A DNA stretch of 64,000 nucleotides. It comes from JAPLDA01 sp043787975 (GTDB taxonomy: Bacteria > Bacteroidota > Bacteroidia > AKYH767-A > 2013-40CM-41-45). The notes beneath the pieces are model-generated. The model was not told where the DNA came from, searched no databases, and saw only the letters and a list, made by a program, of their open reading frames with translations. Where the stretch lies: the NCBI GenBank assembly GCA_043787975.1, contig JAYVUK010000001.1:67029-131028 (forward strand), written 5' to 3'. This document shows, one piece after another, positions 43,118-50,298 of this stretch (within the stretch, counting starts at the first letter, position 1; each line of letters starts with the position of its first letter). The position numbers were made by a program, and so were the translations under genes.

Positions 43118-45130
43118 ATGAAAATAGAATCTGCTGTCGACAGTCGACAGTCGACAGTCGACTGTTTTTTCAGATGGAAGATTTTCGTTCTCCTCTTCCT
43201 GTTTTTTTATGCCGGCATTGTAACTGCGCAGCGTAAGTATGCAAGTAACAATGCGAAAGCAATCAAGGCATTTGAGAATGCGCTCAAATGTCTGGATGGT
43301 AAATATTACAGCAAGGCATTTGATTATTTAGACGATGCGATCAAAGAAGACCCTACGTTTGTGGATGTTCTTATTCTCAGGGCTAACATTTTCGAAGAGC
43401 AACAGAAATATAATGAAGCAATTGATGCTTTCAAGCAATCCTTTCATCTCAATCCTGATTATTTTCCAAACAGTTATTACACGATCGGAAAAATAGAATT
43501 TCGTATCGCCCAATACGATTCGGCAAAAGTTCATTTCGAAAAATTTCTTTCTTACAAGGATATTCGGCCGGAGTTGTCAGTAAAGTCAAACCAGTTATTA
43601 ATGAATGCGCAATTTGCCAGTGATGCGATAAAGCACCCGATTCCATTCAATCCTGTTAACATGGGTGATAGCATCAACACAGACGGTATGGAGCGATTAC
43701 CAGCTATTACAGCAGATGGAAGTACTTTTATTTTCACGAGAGCAGTAAAGGCAAAGGATTTTAGAGGAAGAGAAGTTTTTACAAGCGACTTTTACGTAAG
43801 TCATTTTAAAAACGGGTACTGGCAGCAGTCTCAAAACCTTTCTGAATTGAATACATCAGGTAATGAAGGCGCGCCTTCTCTTTCTGCGGACGGGCAATAT
43901 CTTTTTTTTGCAGCTTGTGAAGAAAGAATTGGCGGTTATGCAGGTAACAGGAAAGGAGAAGGAAGGTGCGATATTTTCATTGCAAAAAAGATCGGCAATA
44001 AATTCCAGGAGCCACGTAATCTCGGTCAACCTGTAAATACAGGTGGATGGGAAACTCAACCTTCCTTTTCTTCCGATGGAAGAACACTTTATTTTGTTCG
44101 TGAGGTTAAGTCGAAAGAGGGTAAATCGAACACGGATATTTTCATTACGCATATTGATGATAGCAGCCGTTGGAGTGATCCTGTTCCGCTGAGCGATATG
44201 ATCAACACTTCAGGCAATGAAGAATCTGTATTCATTCATCCCGATAACCAGACCTTGTATTTTTCTTCAGACGGACATCCGGGAATGGGAGGCCTCGATA
44301 TTTTCATGAGCAGGCGACAACCGGATGGTTCGTGGGGTGAACCGATCAATCTGGGTTACCCGATCAATACATCCAATGATGAAAACAGTTTGTTGGTAAG
44401 TCCCGCAGGTGATATTGCATATTTTGCTTCTGACCGTGTCGGTGGAAAAGGCGGATTGGATTTATACCAGTTTGAATTGTATCCTGCCATTCGACCGGAA
44501 CCGATTACCTACATGAAAGGAAAAGTGTACGATTCAAATACAAAGCTGCCAATCGTTGCCAGCTTTGAACTTATTGATCTTGCAACAGCAAAACCTGTAA
44601 TGCGTTCCGTATCAAATTCAGGTAACGGAGAGTTTTTGGTTTGTCTTCCCGCGGGAAAAAGTTATGCGCTCAATGTTTCAAAGGACGGCTATCTTTTTTA
44701 CTCTGATAATTTCGAGTTGAAGAATCCGAAGAATGCAAAAGAACCTTTTCTAAAAGATGTTCCGTTGCATCCGATCAAAGCAGGAGAGAGCGTGGTGTTG
44801 AAAAATATTTTTTACGATACGGATCAGTTTAATATCAAAGATGAATCGAAAGCGGAACTTGGAAAGCTGATTTCATTCCTGAATAAAAATCCGAAAGTGA
44901 AAATTGAAATCAGCGGTCATACCGATAATGTCGGAGCGAAACCACACAACCAAACTCTTTCTGAGAATCGCGCCAAAGCCGTGTATGATTATCTGGTGGC
45001 AAATAAAATTCCTGAATCAAGATTGTCTTTCAAAGGATTTGGCGACAGCAAACCGATTGCTTCGAACGATAAGGAAGAAGGCCGTGCGCAAAACAGGAGA
45101 ACGGAGTTTACAATCATTGCTGTGAATTGA
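43118..45130 (+). CDS. PorE-like T9SS protein (TPR, PD40, regulatory domain, OmpA)
   Basis: 670 residues. Order: TPR (about 40-165; AFENALKCLDGKYYSKAFDY, AIDAFKQSFHLNPDY), PD40 propeller (about 180-460; FIFTRAVKAKDFRG, YLFFAACEERIGGYAG, TLYFSSDGHPGMGGLDIF), carboxypeptidase-regulatory-like domain (about 468-545), OmpA C-terminal domain (about 560-670; IEISGHTDNVGAKPHNQTLS then ENRAKAVYDYLV) that binds peptidoglycan. This is the PorE architecture of the T9SS. The hydrophobic signal segment (FVLLFLFFYAGIVTAQ) comes after an unusual 23-residue leader including SAVDSRQSTVDC, encoded by heptamers. A Met nearer the signal is lacking, so ATG 43118 is kept. Confidence 0.85.
   Translation: MKIESAVDSRQSTVDCFFRWKIFVLLFLFFYAGIVTAQRKYASNNAKAIKAFENALKCLDGKYYSKAFDYLDDAIKEDPTFVDVLILRANIFEEQQKYNEAIDAFKQSFHLNPDYFPNSYYTIGKIEFRIAQYDSAKVHFEKFLSYKDIRPELSVKSNQLLMNAQFASDAIKHPIPFNPVNMGDSINTDGMERLPAITADGSTFIFTRAVKAKDFRGREVFTSDFYVSHFKNGYWQQSQNLSELNTSGNEGAPSLSADGQYLFFAACEERIGGYAGNRKGEGRCDIFIAKKIGNKFQEPRNLGQPVNTGGWETQPSFSSDGRTLYFVREVKSKEGKSNTDIFITHIDDSSRWSDPVPLSDMINTSGNEESVFIHPDNQTLYFSSDGHPGMGGLDIFMSRRQPDGSWGEPINLGYPINTSNDENSLLVSPAGDIAYFASDRVGGKGGLDLYQFELYPAIRPEPITYMKGKVYDSNTKLPIVASFELIDLATAKPVMRSVSNSGNGEFLVCLPAGKSYALNVSKDGYLFYSDNFELKNPKNAKEPFLKDVPLHPIKAGESVVLKNIFYDTDQFNIKDESKAELGKLISFLNKNPKVKIEISGHTDNVGAKPHNQTLSENRAKAVYDYLVANKIPESRLSFKGFGDSKPIASNDKEEGRAQNRRTEFTIIAVN
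43137..43164. repeat. heptamer tandem repeat TCGACAG x3 + TCGACTG in the PorE-like gene leader
   Basis: Four adjacent seven-base units starting 19 bases into the reading frame. Related GTCGACTG words occur inside mtaB (36556-36585). Confidence 0.9.
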
Positions 45131-45240
45131 AAAATGGATTGTAGAATGGTTCATTAGTTCAATGGTTTAATAGTTCATAAGTTCATTGGTTGCTCTCAGC
45201 CATTTAACAATCTAACCATTTAATAATTGTAAGAGATATA
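45128..45240. repeat. degenerate repeats between PorE-like and trmO genes
   Basis: Imperfect words GGTTCATTAGTTCAATGG, TTTAATAGTTCATAAG, TTCATTGG then CATTTAACAATCTAACCATT and TTAATAATTG. They are loosely period seven to eight and partly inverted. No promoter-like TAnnTTTG was seen here. Confidence 0.6.
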
Positions 45241-45263
45241 AATCGTACCTCATCACATTACCA

Positions 45264-45737
45264 ATGAATGACGCGAATACTTTAATCCTCCAACCCATTG
45301 CTTTCGTCAGCAACGAAAGGATCAATGCCAATGATGATAGTTGGGGAGATGTGATTTCTGAAATTATTCTTGCAGATCATCTTCCATCAACATGTTTGAA
45401 TGGGATTGAAAATTTTTCTCACCTCGAGATTATTTTTTATTTCCACCAGCTAAAAGACATGGATGTCGTTTTTGATTTGCGTCATCCACGAAACAATACA
45501 ACCTATCCGTTAACCGGAATCTTTGCTCAGCGAGGAAGAGCGAGACCAAACAAGTTGGGCGCTACCATCGTTGAGTTTCTTGAGAAGAAGGATCGTTCGA
45601 TTCTGGTGAAGGGACTTGATGCCATGAACGGTTCACCGGTGATCGATATAAAGCCTGTGATGAAAGAGTTCCTTCCTCATTCTTTGGTGAAACAACCTGA
45701 ATGGTCTGTTGATTTAATGAAGAATTACTGGAAATAA
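45264..45737 (+). CDS. trmO: TrmO-like tRNA N6-threonylcarbamoyladenosine methyltransferase
   Basis: 157 residues, single TsaA/UPF0066 beta-barrel domain. TrmO methylates N6 of t6A37 in threonine tRNAs using SAM. Seen: LQPIAFVSNERI, LNGIENFSHLEIIFYFHQL, DLRHPRNNTTYPLTGIFAQR, RARPNKLGATIVEFLEKKDR, VKGLDAMNGSPVIDIKPVMKE: the conserved order of the family (RP-N-G, GLDaxxGTPVlDIKPY). MtaB at 35781 modifies the same tRNA position, so both act on t6A. The C-terminal extra domain of E. coli TrmO is absent. Starts ATG 45264. Confidence 0.87.
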   Translation: MNDANTLILQPIAFVSNERINANDDSWGDVISEIILADHLPSTCLNGIENFSHLEIIFYFHQLKDMDVVFDLRHPRNNTTYPLTGIFAQRGRARPNKLGATIVEFLEKKDRSILVKGLDAMNGSPVIDIKPVMKEFLPHSLVKQPEWSVDLMKNYWK

Positions 45738-45747
45738 TCCCCTTGAT

Positions 45748-45778
45748 TGAGGTGATTGAATTCTAATTGTATATTTAC
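45748..45778 (+). promoter_or_regulatory. promoter of the 45796 T9SS cargo gene
   Basis: TTG at 45748-45750, 20-base spacer, TATATTTA at 45771-45778 (seven of eight positions of TAnnTTTG). ATG 18 bases downstream. Confidence 0.45.
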
Positions 45779-45795
45779 TCTCCAAACAAGATACT

Positions 45796-46887
45796 ATGAA
45801 AAAAATCTACACGACAATCGCTTTCTTATTGATGATTTTAGCTTCTTCGTTATCAGCATCTGCACAAATCACCCTTGCAAGCAGCGATATGCCTTCTTCC
45901 AACGATACGTTCAGGGTGAGTATGGGTCTTGCGTTTCCGGGAATGGATGAAACAGCTACAGGAGCAAATTATACGTGGGATTATTCGCAGCTTACAGCCG
46001 CTTCGCAAACCATTGATACGTTTGTATCGGTGTTGTCAACAGGACTTTTTAATTTTTACTTTTTAGCGAATTCAACCTTTGCACTAAAATCCAATACTCC
46101 TTCTATACCCGCAGGTACGTTCACGATAGATTATCAATATGATTTTTTCAAAAAAGCGTCTTCAGGATATGTTTCAACAGGTGGTGGAGTAAGTTTCAGC
46201 GGAGCACCTTTAGGCTTAGTGAATAGTCCGGGTGATACACTGTATCATTTTCCTTTGCATTATGGTAATACGAAAATGAATTCTTCAGCATTCGGCGCGT
46301 CTGTTCCAACGATTGGATATTATGGCGGACAACGAACAAGAATCGATACGGTGGATGGTTGGGGATCGTTGACAACTCCGTATGGAACATTTCCGGTGCT
46401 TCGTGTCAAGTCAGTCATTCATGAAACAGACTCACTTTATCTTGATGCTTTTATGTTCGGGTTTCAAATTCCTCGTCCCGAGGCAATCGAGTACAAATGG
46501 CTTGCTACAGCGAAAGGAATTCCATTGCTTCAGATCAATACCACTGGCGGAGGGGTAACTCAAATCATTTACCGTGACAGCATCCGGTTTAATCCGGTAG
46601 GAATTGCTGCAATGAAAAACGAGAAAGTTGATTTTAATATTTATCCGAATCCTGCTTCCGATAAAATCGTGATTGAATATGATCTTGATCGTGAAGCAGA
46701 AGTCTCCGCAGATATATTTAATCTCACAGGAGAAAAAATATTCTCAAGTCCTTCTGATAAAAAACAAACCGGCAAACAATTTTTACCGATCTACCTTTCT
46801 AATAAAAATATTTCTTCCGGAATGTATCTTTTAAAACTGAATGTGGATGGAAAGAGTTTTCAGAAGCAAGTAATGTTGAGAAAATGA
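45796..46887 (+). CDS. secreted protein with T9SS type A sorting domain
   Basis: 363 residues. Signal peptide ending ASSLSASAQ (about 28). Mature region about 30-270, beta-rich: DTFRVSMGLAFPGMDETATG, NYTWDYSQL, GDTLYHFPLHYGNTKMNSSA, IDTVDGWGSLTTPYGTFPVL, YKWLATAKGIPLLQI. Many Bacteroidota proteins of about 340-370 residues with this pattern exist, function unknown. Sorting domain from about 283: FNIYPNPASDKIVIEYDLD, SGMYLLKLNVDGKSF, then QKQVMLRK. Predicted surface location. Convergent with the M23 gene, which stops 25 bases away. Confidence 0.85.
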   Translation: MKKIYTTIAFLLMILASSLSASAQITLASSDMPSSNDTFRVSMGLAFPGMDETATGANYTWDYSQLTAASQTIDTFVSVLSTGLFNFYFLANSTFALKSNTPSIPAGTFTIDYQYDFFKKASSGYVSTGGGVSFSGAPLGLVNSPGDTLYHFPLHYGNTKMNSSAFGASVPTIGYYGGQRTRIDTVDGWGSLTTPYGTFPVLRVKSVIHETDSLYLDAFMFGFQIPRPEAIEYKWLATAKGIPLLQINTTGGGVTQIIYRDSIRFNPVGIAAMKNEKVDFNIYPNPASDKIVIEYDLDREAEVSADIFNLTGEKIFSSPSDKKQTGKQFLPIYLSNKNISSGMYLLKLNVDGKSFQKQVMLRK

Positions 46888-46912
46888 TTCAAAACAGTTT
46901 TCTGGAGTTGCT

Positions 46913-48637
46913 TTAGAAATAGAATGTATCTCTGAAAAAAGTTTCATTTCCCTTTTCATCGGTTACCGTCAATTCAATGTGATGATCTTTGTTTTGGATA
47001 AATCCGGATATGTCACCGATCAACAAACCTTCTCTTTTGTTATACTCTGTCAAGACCCATTTTCCATCCACGATGATGTTATAGCTTTTAATGCCTGACA
47101 AATCATCGGAGACTCTGAATTGAACCGTGGCTCCGCGGGATGAATTCAAATCAGCAGGATAATATTCTTTCACCACTTTTGGAGGAAGCGTATCAAGTGC
47201 AATAGTAAAATCTCCGAAGTGGCGAACCTTGGCAGTGAGAAATTTTTCAGTCCAGCTTCCGCCTTCATATATTTTTTCTCCATACTTATTGAAGGAAACA
47301 ATCGTTGCTTTTGATTTCAAGGAATCAGGAAGGTTCACCGGTTTAATGCCAACAGAAATCGGGTTATGAACGGCAACAAAGTGGTCACCGATATGAAAAA
47401 GCGGACTGATATCTCCTTTTGTCATCGAAGACTCAGAAGCCAGGAACAGGCAGTTTTCATAAACTGCTCCTGCAGGAATGGAGATATCGACATTCGTTTT
47501 ATGAATAGCGACTCCTTTGAAAGGTGTCACCAGCAAAGCTCCTTCAGGTACCGGTTGAAAATTTGATTGTGCCAGGGACGAATAGGTAATCACCGGAAAC
47601 TTCAACGTTGCTTTGTTGCCGTTAAAATCTTTCACGGTGAATTCAATGTTGTGCGCAGTCTCTTCCGTGAAATTTACGTAGCCCGTTTTAGCAGTGTCGG
47701 AATACAAGGTATTCAAATGATTCCCGGGCAACCTGAAGCAACGATGTATGATAGAATTGTCGCGAACCTTGGAAAGGTAATCGATGTGTGCATTGGAGTA
47801 ACGTTTGTCATCGAAGTTGAAGCGATCCATTTTGAAATCATACACGTCCGTGGAATCCACCTTCAATTGCACAGAATAAATTCCAAGAGAAGCATCCGAG
47901 TTTTGCTGAGCATCTGTTGCTTCGATACCGAACCCGATATTTCCGAACGCCTGGATGTAATCAAGCGAGTTCACATTGTAAACTCCGTCCGTCATCATCA
48001 CGAAAAAAGTTGAAGGTGTGTCGGTCGTGTTCACAATTCCCTGTCCTGCAATTGGAAATACCCTGACGTTTGAAATCACTGGTGGTATCGTATCATTTAT
48101 CTGCAATCCGAAAAGCAACGGGTTAATCGGTTCTTCCGTGACTGCATCTCTGATTTCAAAATGTAAATGCGGCCCATCAACATCACCGGTGCTTCCGCTG
48201 AATGCAACGACATCACCTTTTTTTACTTTCAGTGTATTTGCTTTCGGAAGCAATTCAATCTCATACGTTTTTTGCAGGTATTGAGCGGCAGCTACATAAT
48301 GCTGAATTTCATTTCCGAAACTCTGAAGGTGTGCATATACGGTAACATATCCGTTTGGATGTGTGATGTAAAGCGCTTTGCCGAACCCATCATCCGTGAT
48401 CTTAATCCTGGAAACATATCCGTCAGCGGCAGCGCGCACCCATTTCCCATCGTGTAGTTCTGTGCTGAGATCAATTCCGCTATGAAAATGATCCGTTCTG
48501 ATTTCACCGAATGTTCCGATCAGAACCAGCGGAGTATCGAGCGGTGCTGAAAAATAATGCTGGGGATAATGTTGTGCTTTTGCACGTGTAGCTACTACAA
48601 TCAGAATCAAAACTGTGAGCCTCATTTTTATATTCAT
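46913..48637 (-). CDS. M23 family peptidase (peptidoglycan endopeptidase-like)
   Basis: 574 residues. N-terminal signal segment (LTVLILIVVATRAKA). Peptidase_M23 domain about 45-185 with HFHSGIDLS (metal-binding HxxxD), VYAHLQSFG, GDVVAFSGSTGDVDGPHLHF (HxH), so the zinc ligands are intact and activity is likely. The remaining 390 residues are beta-rich with no domain I can name (for example IPPVISNVRVFPIAGQGIV, VVKEYYPADLNSSRGATVQF). Large M23 proteins of this shape are common in Bacteroidota. Probably periplasmic. ATG 48637; ATG 48625 is an alternative. Confidence 0.88.
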   Translation of the reverse strand: MNIKMRLTVLILIVVATRAKAQHYPQHYFSAPLDTPLVLIGTFGEIRTDHFHSGIDLSTELHDGKWVRAAADGYVSRIKITDDGFGKALYITHPNGYVTVYAHLQSFGNEIQHYVAAAQYLQKTYEIELLPKANTLKVKKGDVVAFSGSTGDVDGPHLHFEIRDAVTEEPINPLLFGLQINDTIPPVISNVRVFPIAGQGIVNTTDTPSTFFVMMTDGVYNVNSLDYIQAFGNIGFGIEATDAQQNSDASLGIYSVQLKVDSTDVYDFKMDRFNFDDKRYSNAHIDYLSKVRDNSIIHRCFRLPGNHLNTLYSDTAKTGYVNFTEETAHNIEFTVKDFNGNKATLKFPVITYSSLAQSNFQPVPEGALLVTPFKGVAIHKTNVDISIPAGAVYENCLFLASESSMTKGDISPLFHIGDHFVAVHNPISVGIKPVNLPDSLKSKATIVSFNKYGEKIYEGGSWTEKFLTAKVRHFGDFTIALDTLPPKVVKEYYPADLNSSRGATVQFRVSDDLSGIKSYNIIVDGKWVLTEYNKREGLLIGDISGFIQNKDHHIELTVTDEKGNETFFRDTFYF

Positions 48638-48695
48638 CCTGCAAAGGAAATAATTTAATGGGAGTTGAATATAATTTACTCACTAAATAAATTAA

Positions 48696-49100
48696 TCCGA
48701 TTTTTTTTCTCCTAGTTTTGGACTTTCCGGCAATTATGGAACTTTGATTAACGGGCAAAGTTTACATCGTGTATTATTCCCCGGTTGTTATGAGAAAGTA
48801 ACAGTAGCTTCATTTGCTACCGAAATGGAAGATATTGCAAAAGCTCAACTCACTTTCAATTTGTTTCCAAATCCTACTCATGATTAAGTAAATGTGTCTT
48901 TCAGCACGGAATATTCTTCCATGGTAAATATTTCAGTTTATAATTGCATAGGAGAACGGGTGATTAATCGGACCTTAACAAACCTGGCTCCAGAAGCAAG
49001 GCTTGAAACATTTGATGTAGCTGATTTGGCACGTGGTATTTATGTAGTAGAAATAAGTACAGGAGATATAAAAGATATCCGGAGAATTGTGGTTGAATAA
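48696..49100 (+). pseudogene. truncated remnant of a T9SS type A cargo with a stop in the sorting domain
   Basis: In one frame: FGLSGNYGTLINGQSLHRVL, CYEKVTVASFATEMED, AKAQLTFNLFPNPTHD, then TAA (48885-48887 region), then directly VNVSFSTEYSSMVNISVYNC and GIYVVEISTGDIKDIRRIVV. FPNPT and GIYVVEIS are the sorting-domain hallmarks, so the two halves are one domain broken by a single in-frame stop. The frame upstream ends at a stop at 48693-48695, within sequence following the M23 gene, so the N-terminal bulk is missing. A terminator follows at 49126-49164. The 3' frame alone (48894-49100) is not a real gene. Confidence 0.75.
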
Positions 49101-49125
49101 AACGTCACCAGTCTAAAAAAAAATT

Positions 49126-49164
49126 AAAAATCACTTCATGAGTAATCAAGGAGTGGTTTTTTTT
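49126..49164 (+). terminator. rho-independent terminator
   Basis: AAAAATCACTTC pairs with GGAGTGGTTTTT (one wobble), 12-base loop, followed by T residues. It marks the 3' end of the broken T9SS cargo. Confidence 0.75.
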
Positions 49165-49325
49165 AATGAATCATGTAATTAGATTAATCAAGCGGTAATT
49201 AACCTAATGAAACTGTGAACAATGCCTGTTGATAATTTATGTTTAGATTCAGATATTTTTTCTGTTCTTTGTGCTTATCATTACGGTAGTTAAATGAGTC
49301 AGGCTGCTGTTTAAAAAAGAAAGCG

Positions 49326-49625
49326 ATGTCAGAACTGAAAACAAAATTTGACGAGCTCGAAAAGCGAATTCAAAAATTAATACATTTGCATAAGCAAGCG
49401 AAATCAGAAAATCAAAAGCTGATCCAGCTAAATAAAAAGCTTGAGTTCGAGTTAGAAGAGGAGAGACAACGGTTCAGCCGACTGGAAGAAGGGTTGTCGA
49501 ACCTGAAAGAATCAGAACGGAACTCGAAAAGTAAAAGCATCTCGGGAATTAAAATGAAGATTAACGAAATGATCAGCGAAATTGACAGAAGTGTAACGCT
49601 GATCAGTGAACAACATAAAAAGTGA
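49326..49625 (+). CDS. small coiled-coil protein upstream of zapA
   Basis: 99 residues, almost entirely charged helix: MSELKTKFDELEKRIQKLIH, KSENQKLIQLNKKLEFELEE, then a short loop and IKMKINEMISEIDRSVTLIS. No signal or membrane segment. Its stop overlaps the GTG start of zapA by three bases, so translation is coupled. The position and heptad pattern suggest a division-associated coiled-coil partner, functionally like ZapB, but sequence relation to ZapB is not claimed. Confidence 0.7.
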   Translation: MSELKTKFDELEKRIQKLIHLHKQAKSENQKLIQLNKKLEFELEEERQRFSRLEEGLSNLKESERNSKSKSISGIKMKINEMISEIDRSVTLISEQHKK

Positions 49626-49951
49626 ATCGCCCCATGGGAGAATTGCTATCAGTTAAAGTTTCAATCGCCAACCGAACCTATCCGCTTCGAATTACTAAAG
49701 AAGAAGAGGAAAAGGTCATACAAGCTGCTCAGTCAGTGAATAAGTGCATTAAAGAGTTTGAAGACAATTATGCCGTAAAGGACAAGCAAGACCTTTTGGC
49801 CATGTCTGCATTGCAGTTTGCATCGGAAGCGATGGGTCACCCTAAAAAGGGATCCAAACAACAAGATAACAGTCAGCAACTGAATGAACAGATCGACCAT
49901 CTGAGTTCTGTTATTGACAGCTATCTTGAAGATGAAAAGCATTCTTCCTGA
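49622..49951 (+). CDS. zapA: ZapA-like cell division protein
   Basis: 109 residues, GTG start overlapping the upstream coiled-coil gene. ZapA cross-links FtsZ filaments. Seen: LLSVKVSIANRTYPLRITKE (N-terminal beta-hairpin), EEKVIQAAQSVNKCIKEFED, QDLLAMSALQFASEAM, then a C-terminal helix (LNEQIDHLSSVIDSYLED) that tetramerises. This is the typical ZapA order for Bacteroidota. The 6S RNA candidate lies downstream, as in many bacteria. Confidence 0.88.
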   Translation: MNRPMGELLSVKVSIANRTYPLRITKEEEEKVIQAAQSVNKCIKEFEDNYAVKDKQDLLAMSALQFASEAMGHPKKGSKQQDNSQQLNEQIDHLSSVIDSYLEDEKHSS

Positions 49952-49963
49952 AAGGAAACGTTC

Positions 49964-50033
49964 TTTGAAAAGGTTTACAGTTTTGGGTTCACAGTTTACA
50001 GTTGTTGTAAACAGTAAACATCAAACCGTAAAC
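49964..50033. repeat. GTTTACA-type heptamers in inverted arrangement
   Basis: GGTTTACAG, GGTTCACA, GTTTACAGTTGTTGTAAAC and the opposing AGTAAACA, ACCGTAAACA words. Between zapA and the 6S RNA candidate. Confidence 0.75.
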
Positions 50034-50047
50034 ATGCTAATGTTATT

Positions 50048-50254
50048 CCCGCATTAGTACTGAGATTCACTTAAAAAACTCAACACTTCGATATCATTGG
50101 AGATCAGCTCTCCGGTTTTGATGTCAGGCTGCATCCCGATTTACATCGGGTCCCCGGGTAATCGGGGTTAACGGCAGAAGACAGAAGAGCCAAGCGTTTC
50201 CAACCTTGTATATAGGGGTTTTAAAGGCTTCTCAGTATTACTGCGGGTTTTTTT
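50048..50254 (+). ncRNA. ssrS: probable 6S RNA (ssrS)
   Basis: Non-coding stretch of about 200 bases with a long closing helix: CCCGCATTAGTACTGAGA (50048-50065) pairs with TCTCAGTATTACTGCGGG (50230-50247), 18 positions with one mismatch and one wobble. Seven T residues follow, as in a terminator. The inside holds a CCCGAT..ATCGGG hairpin (50134-50150) and CCCCGGGTAATCGGGG. A rod with closing stem and 180-200 base length, placed between zapA and rny, is what 6S RNA shows; 6S RNA binds sigma-A polymerase in stationary phase. Assignment is structural only. Confidence 0.6.
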
Positions 50255-50298
50255 ATGAATTGTTTAGGAAAAAAGATTGAAAAAACTAACTAAAAATT

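Noticed and set aside
48894..49100. Independent 68-residue gene
   Set aside because: Its sequence is the second half of a T9SS sorting domain continuing the upstream frame after one stop.
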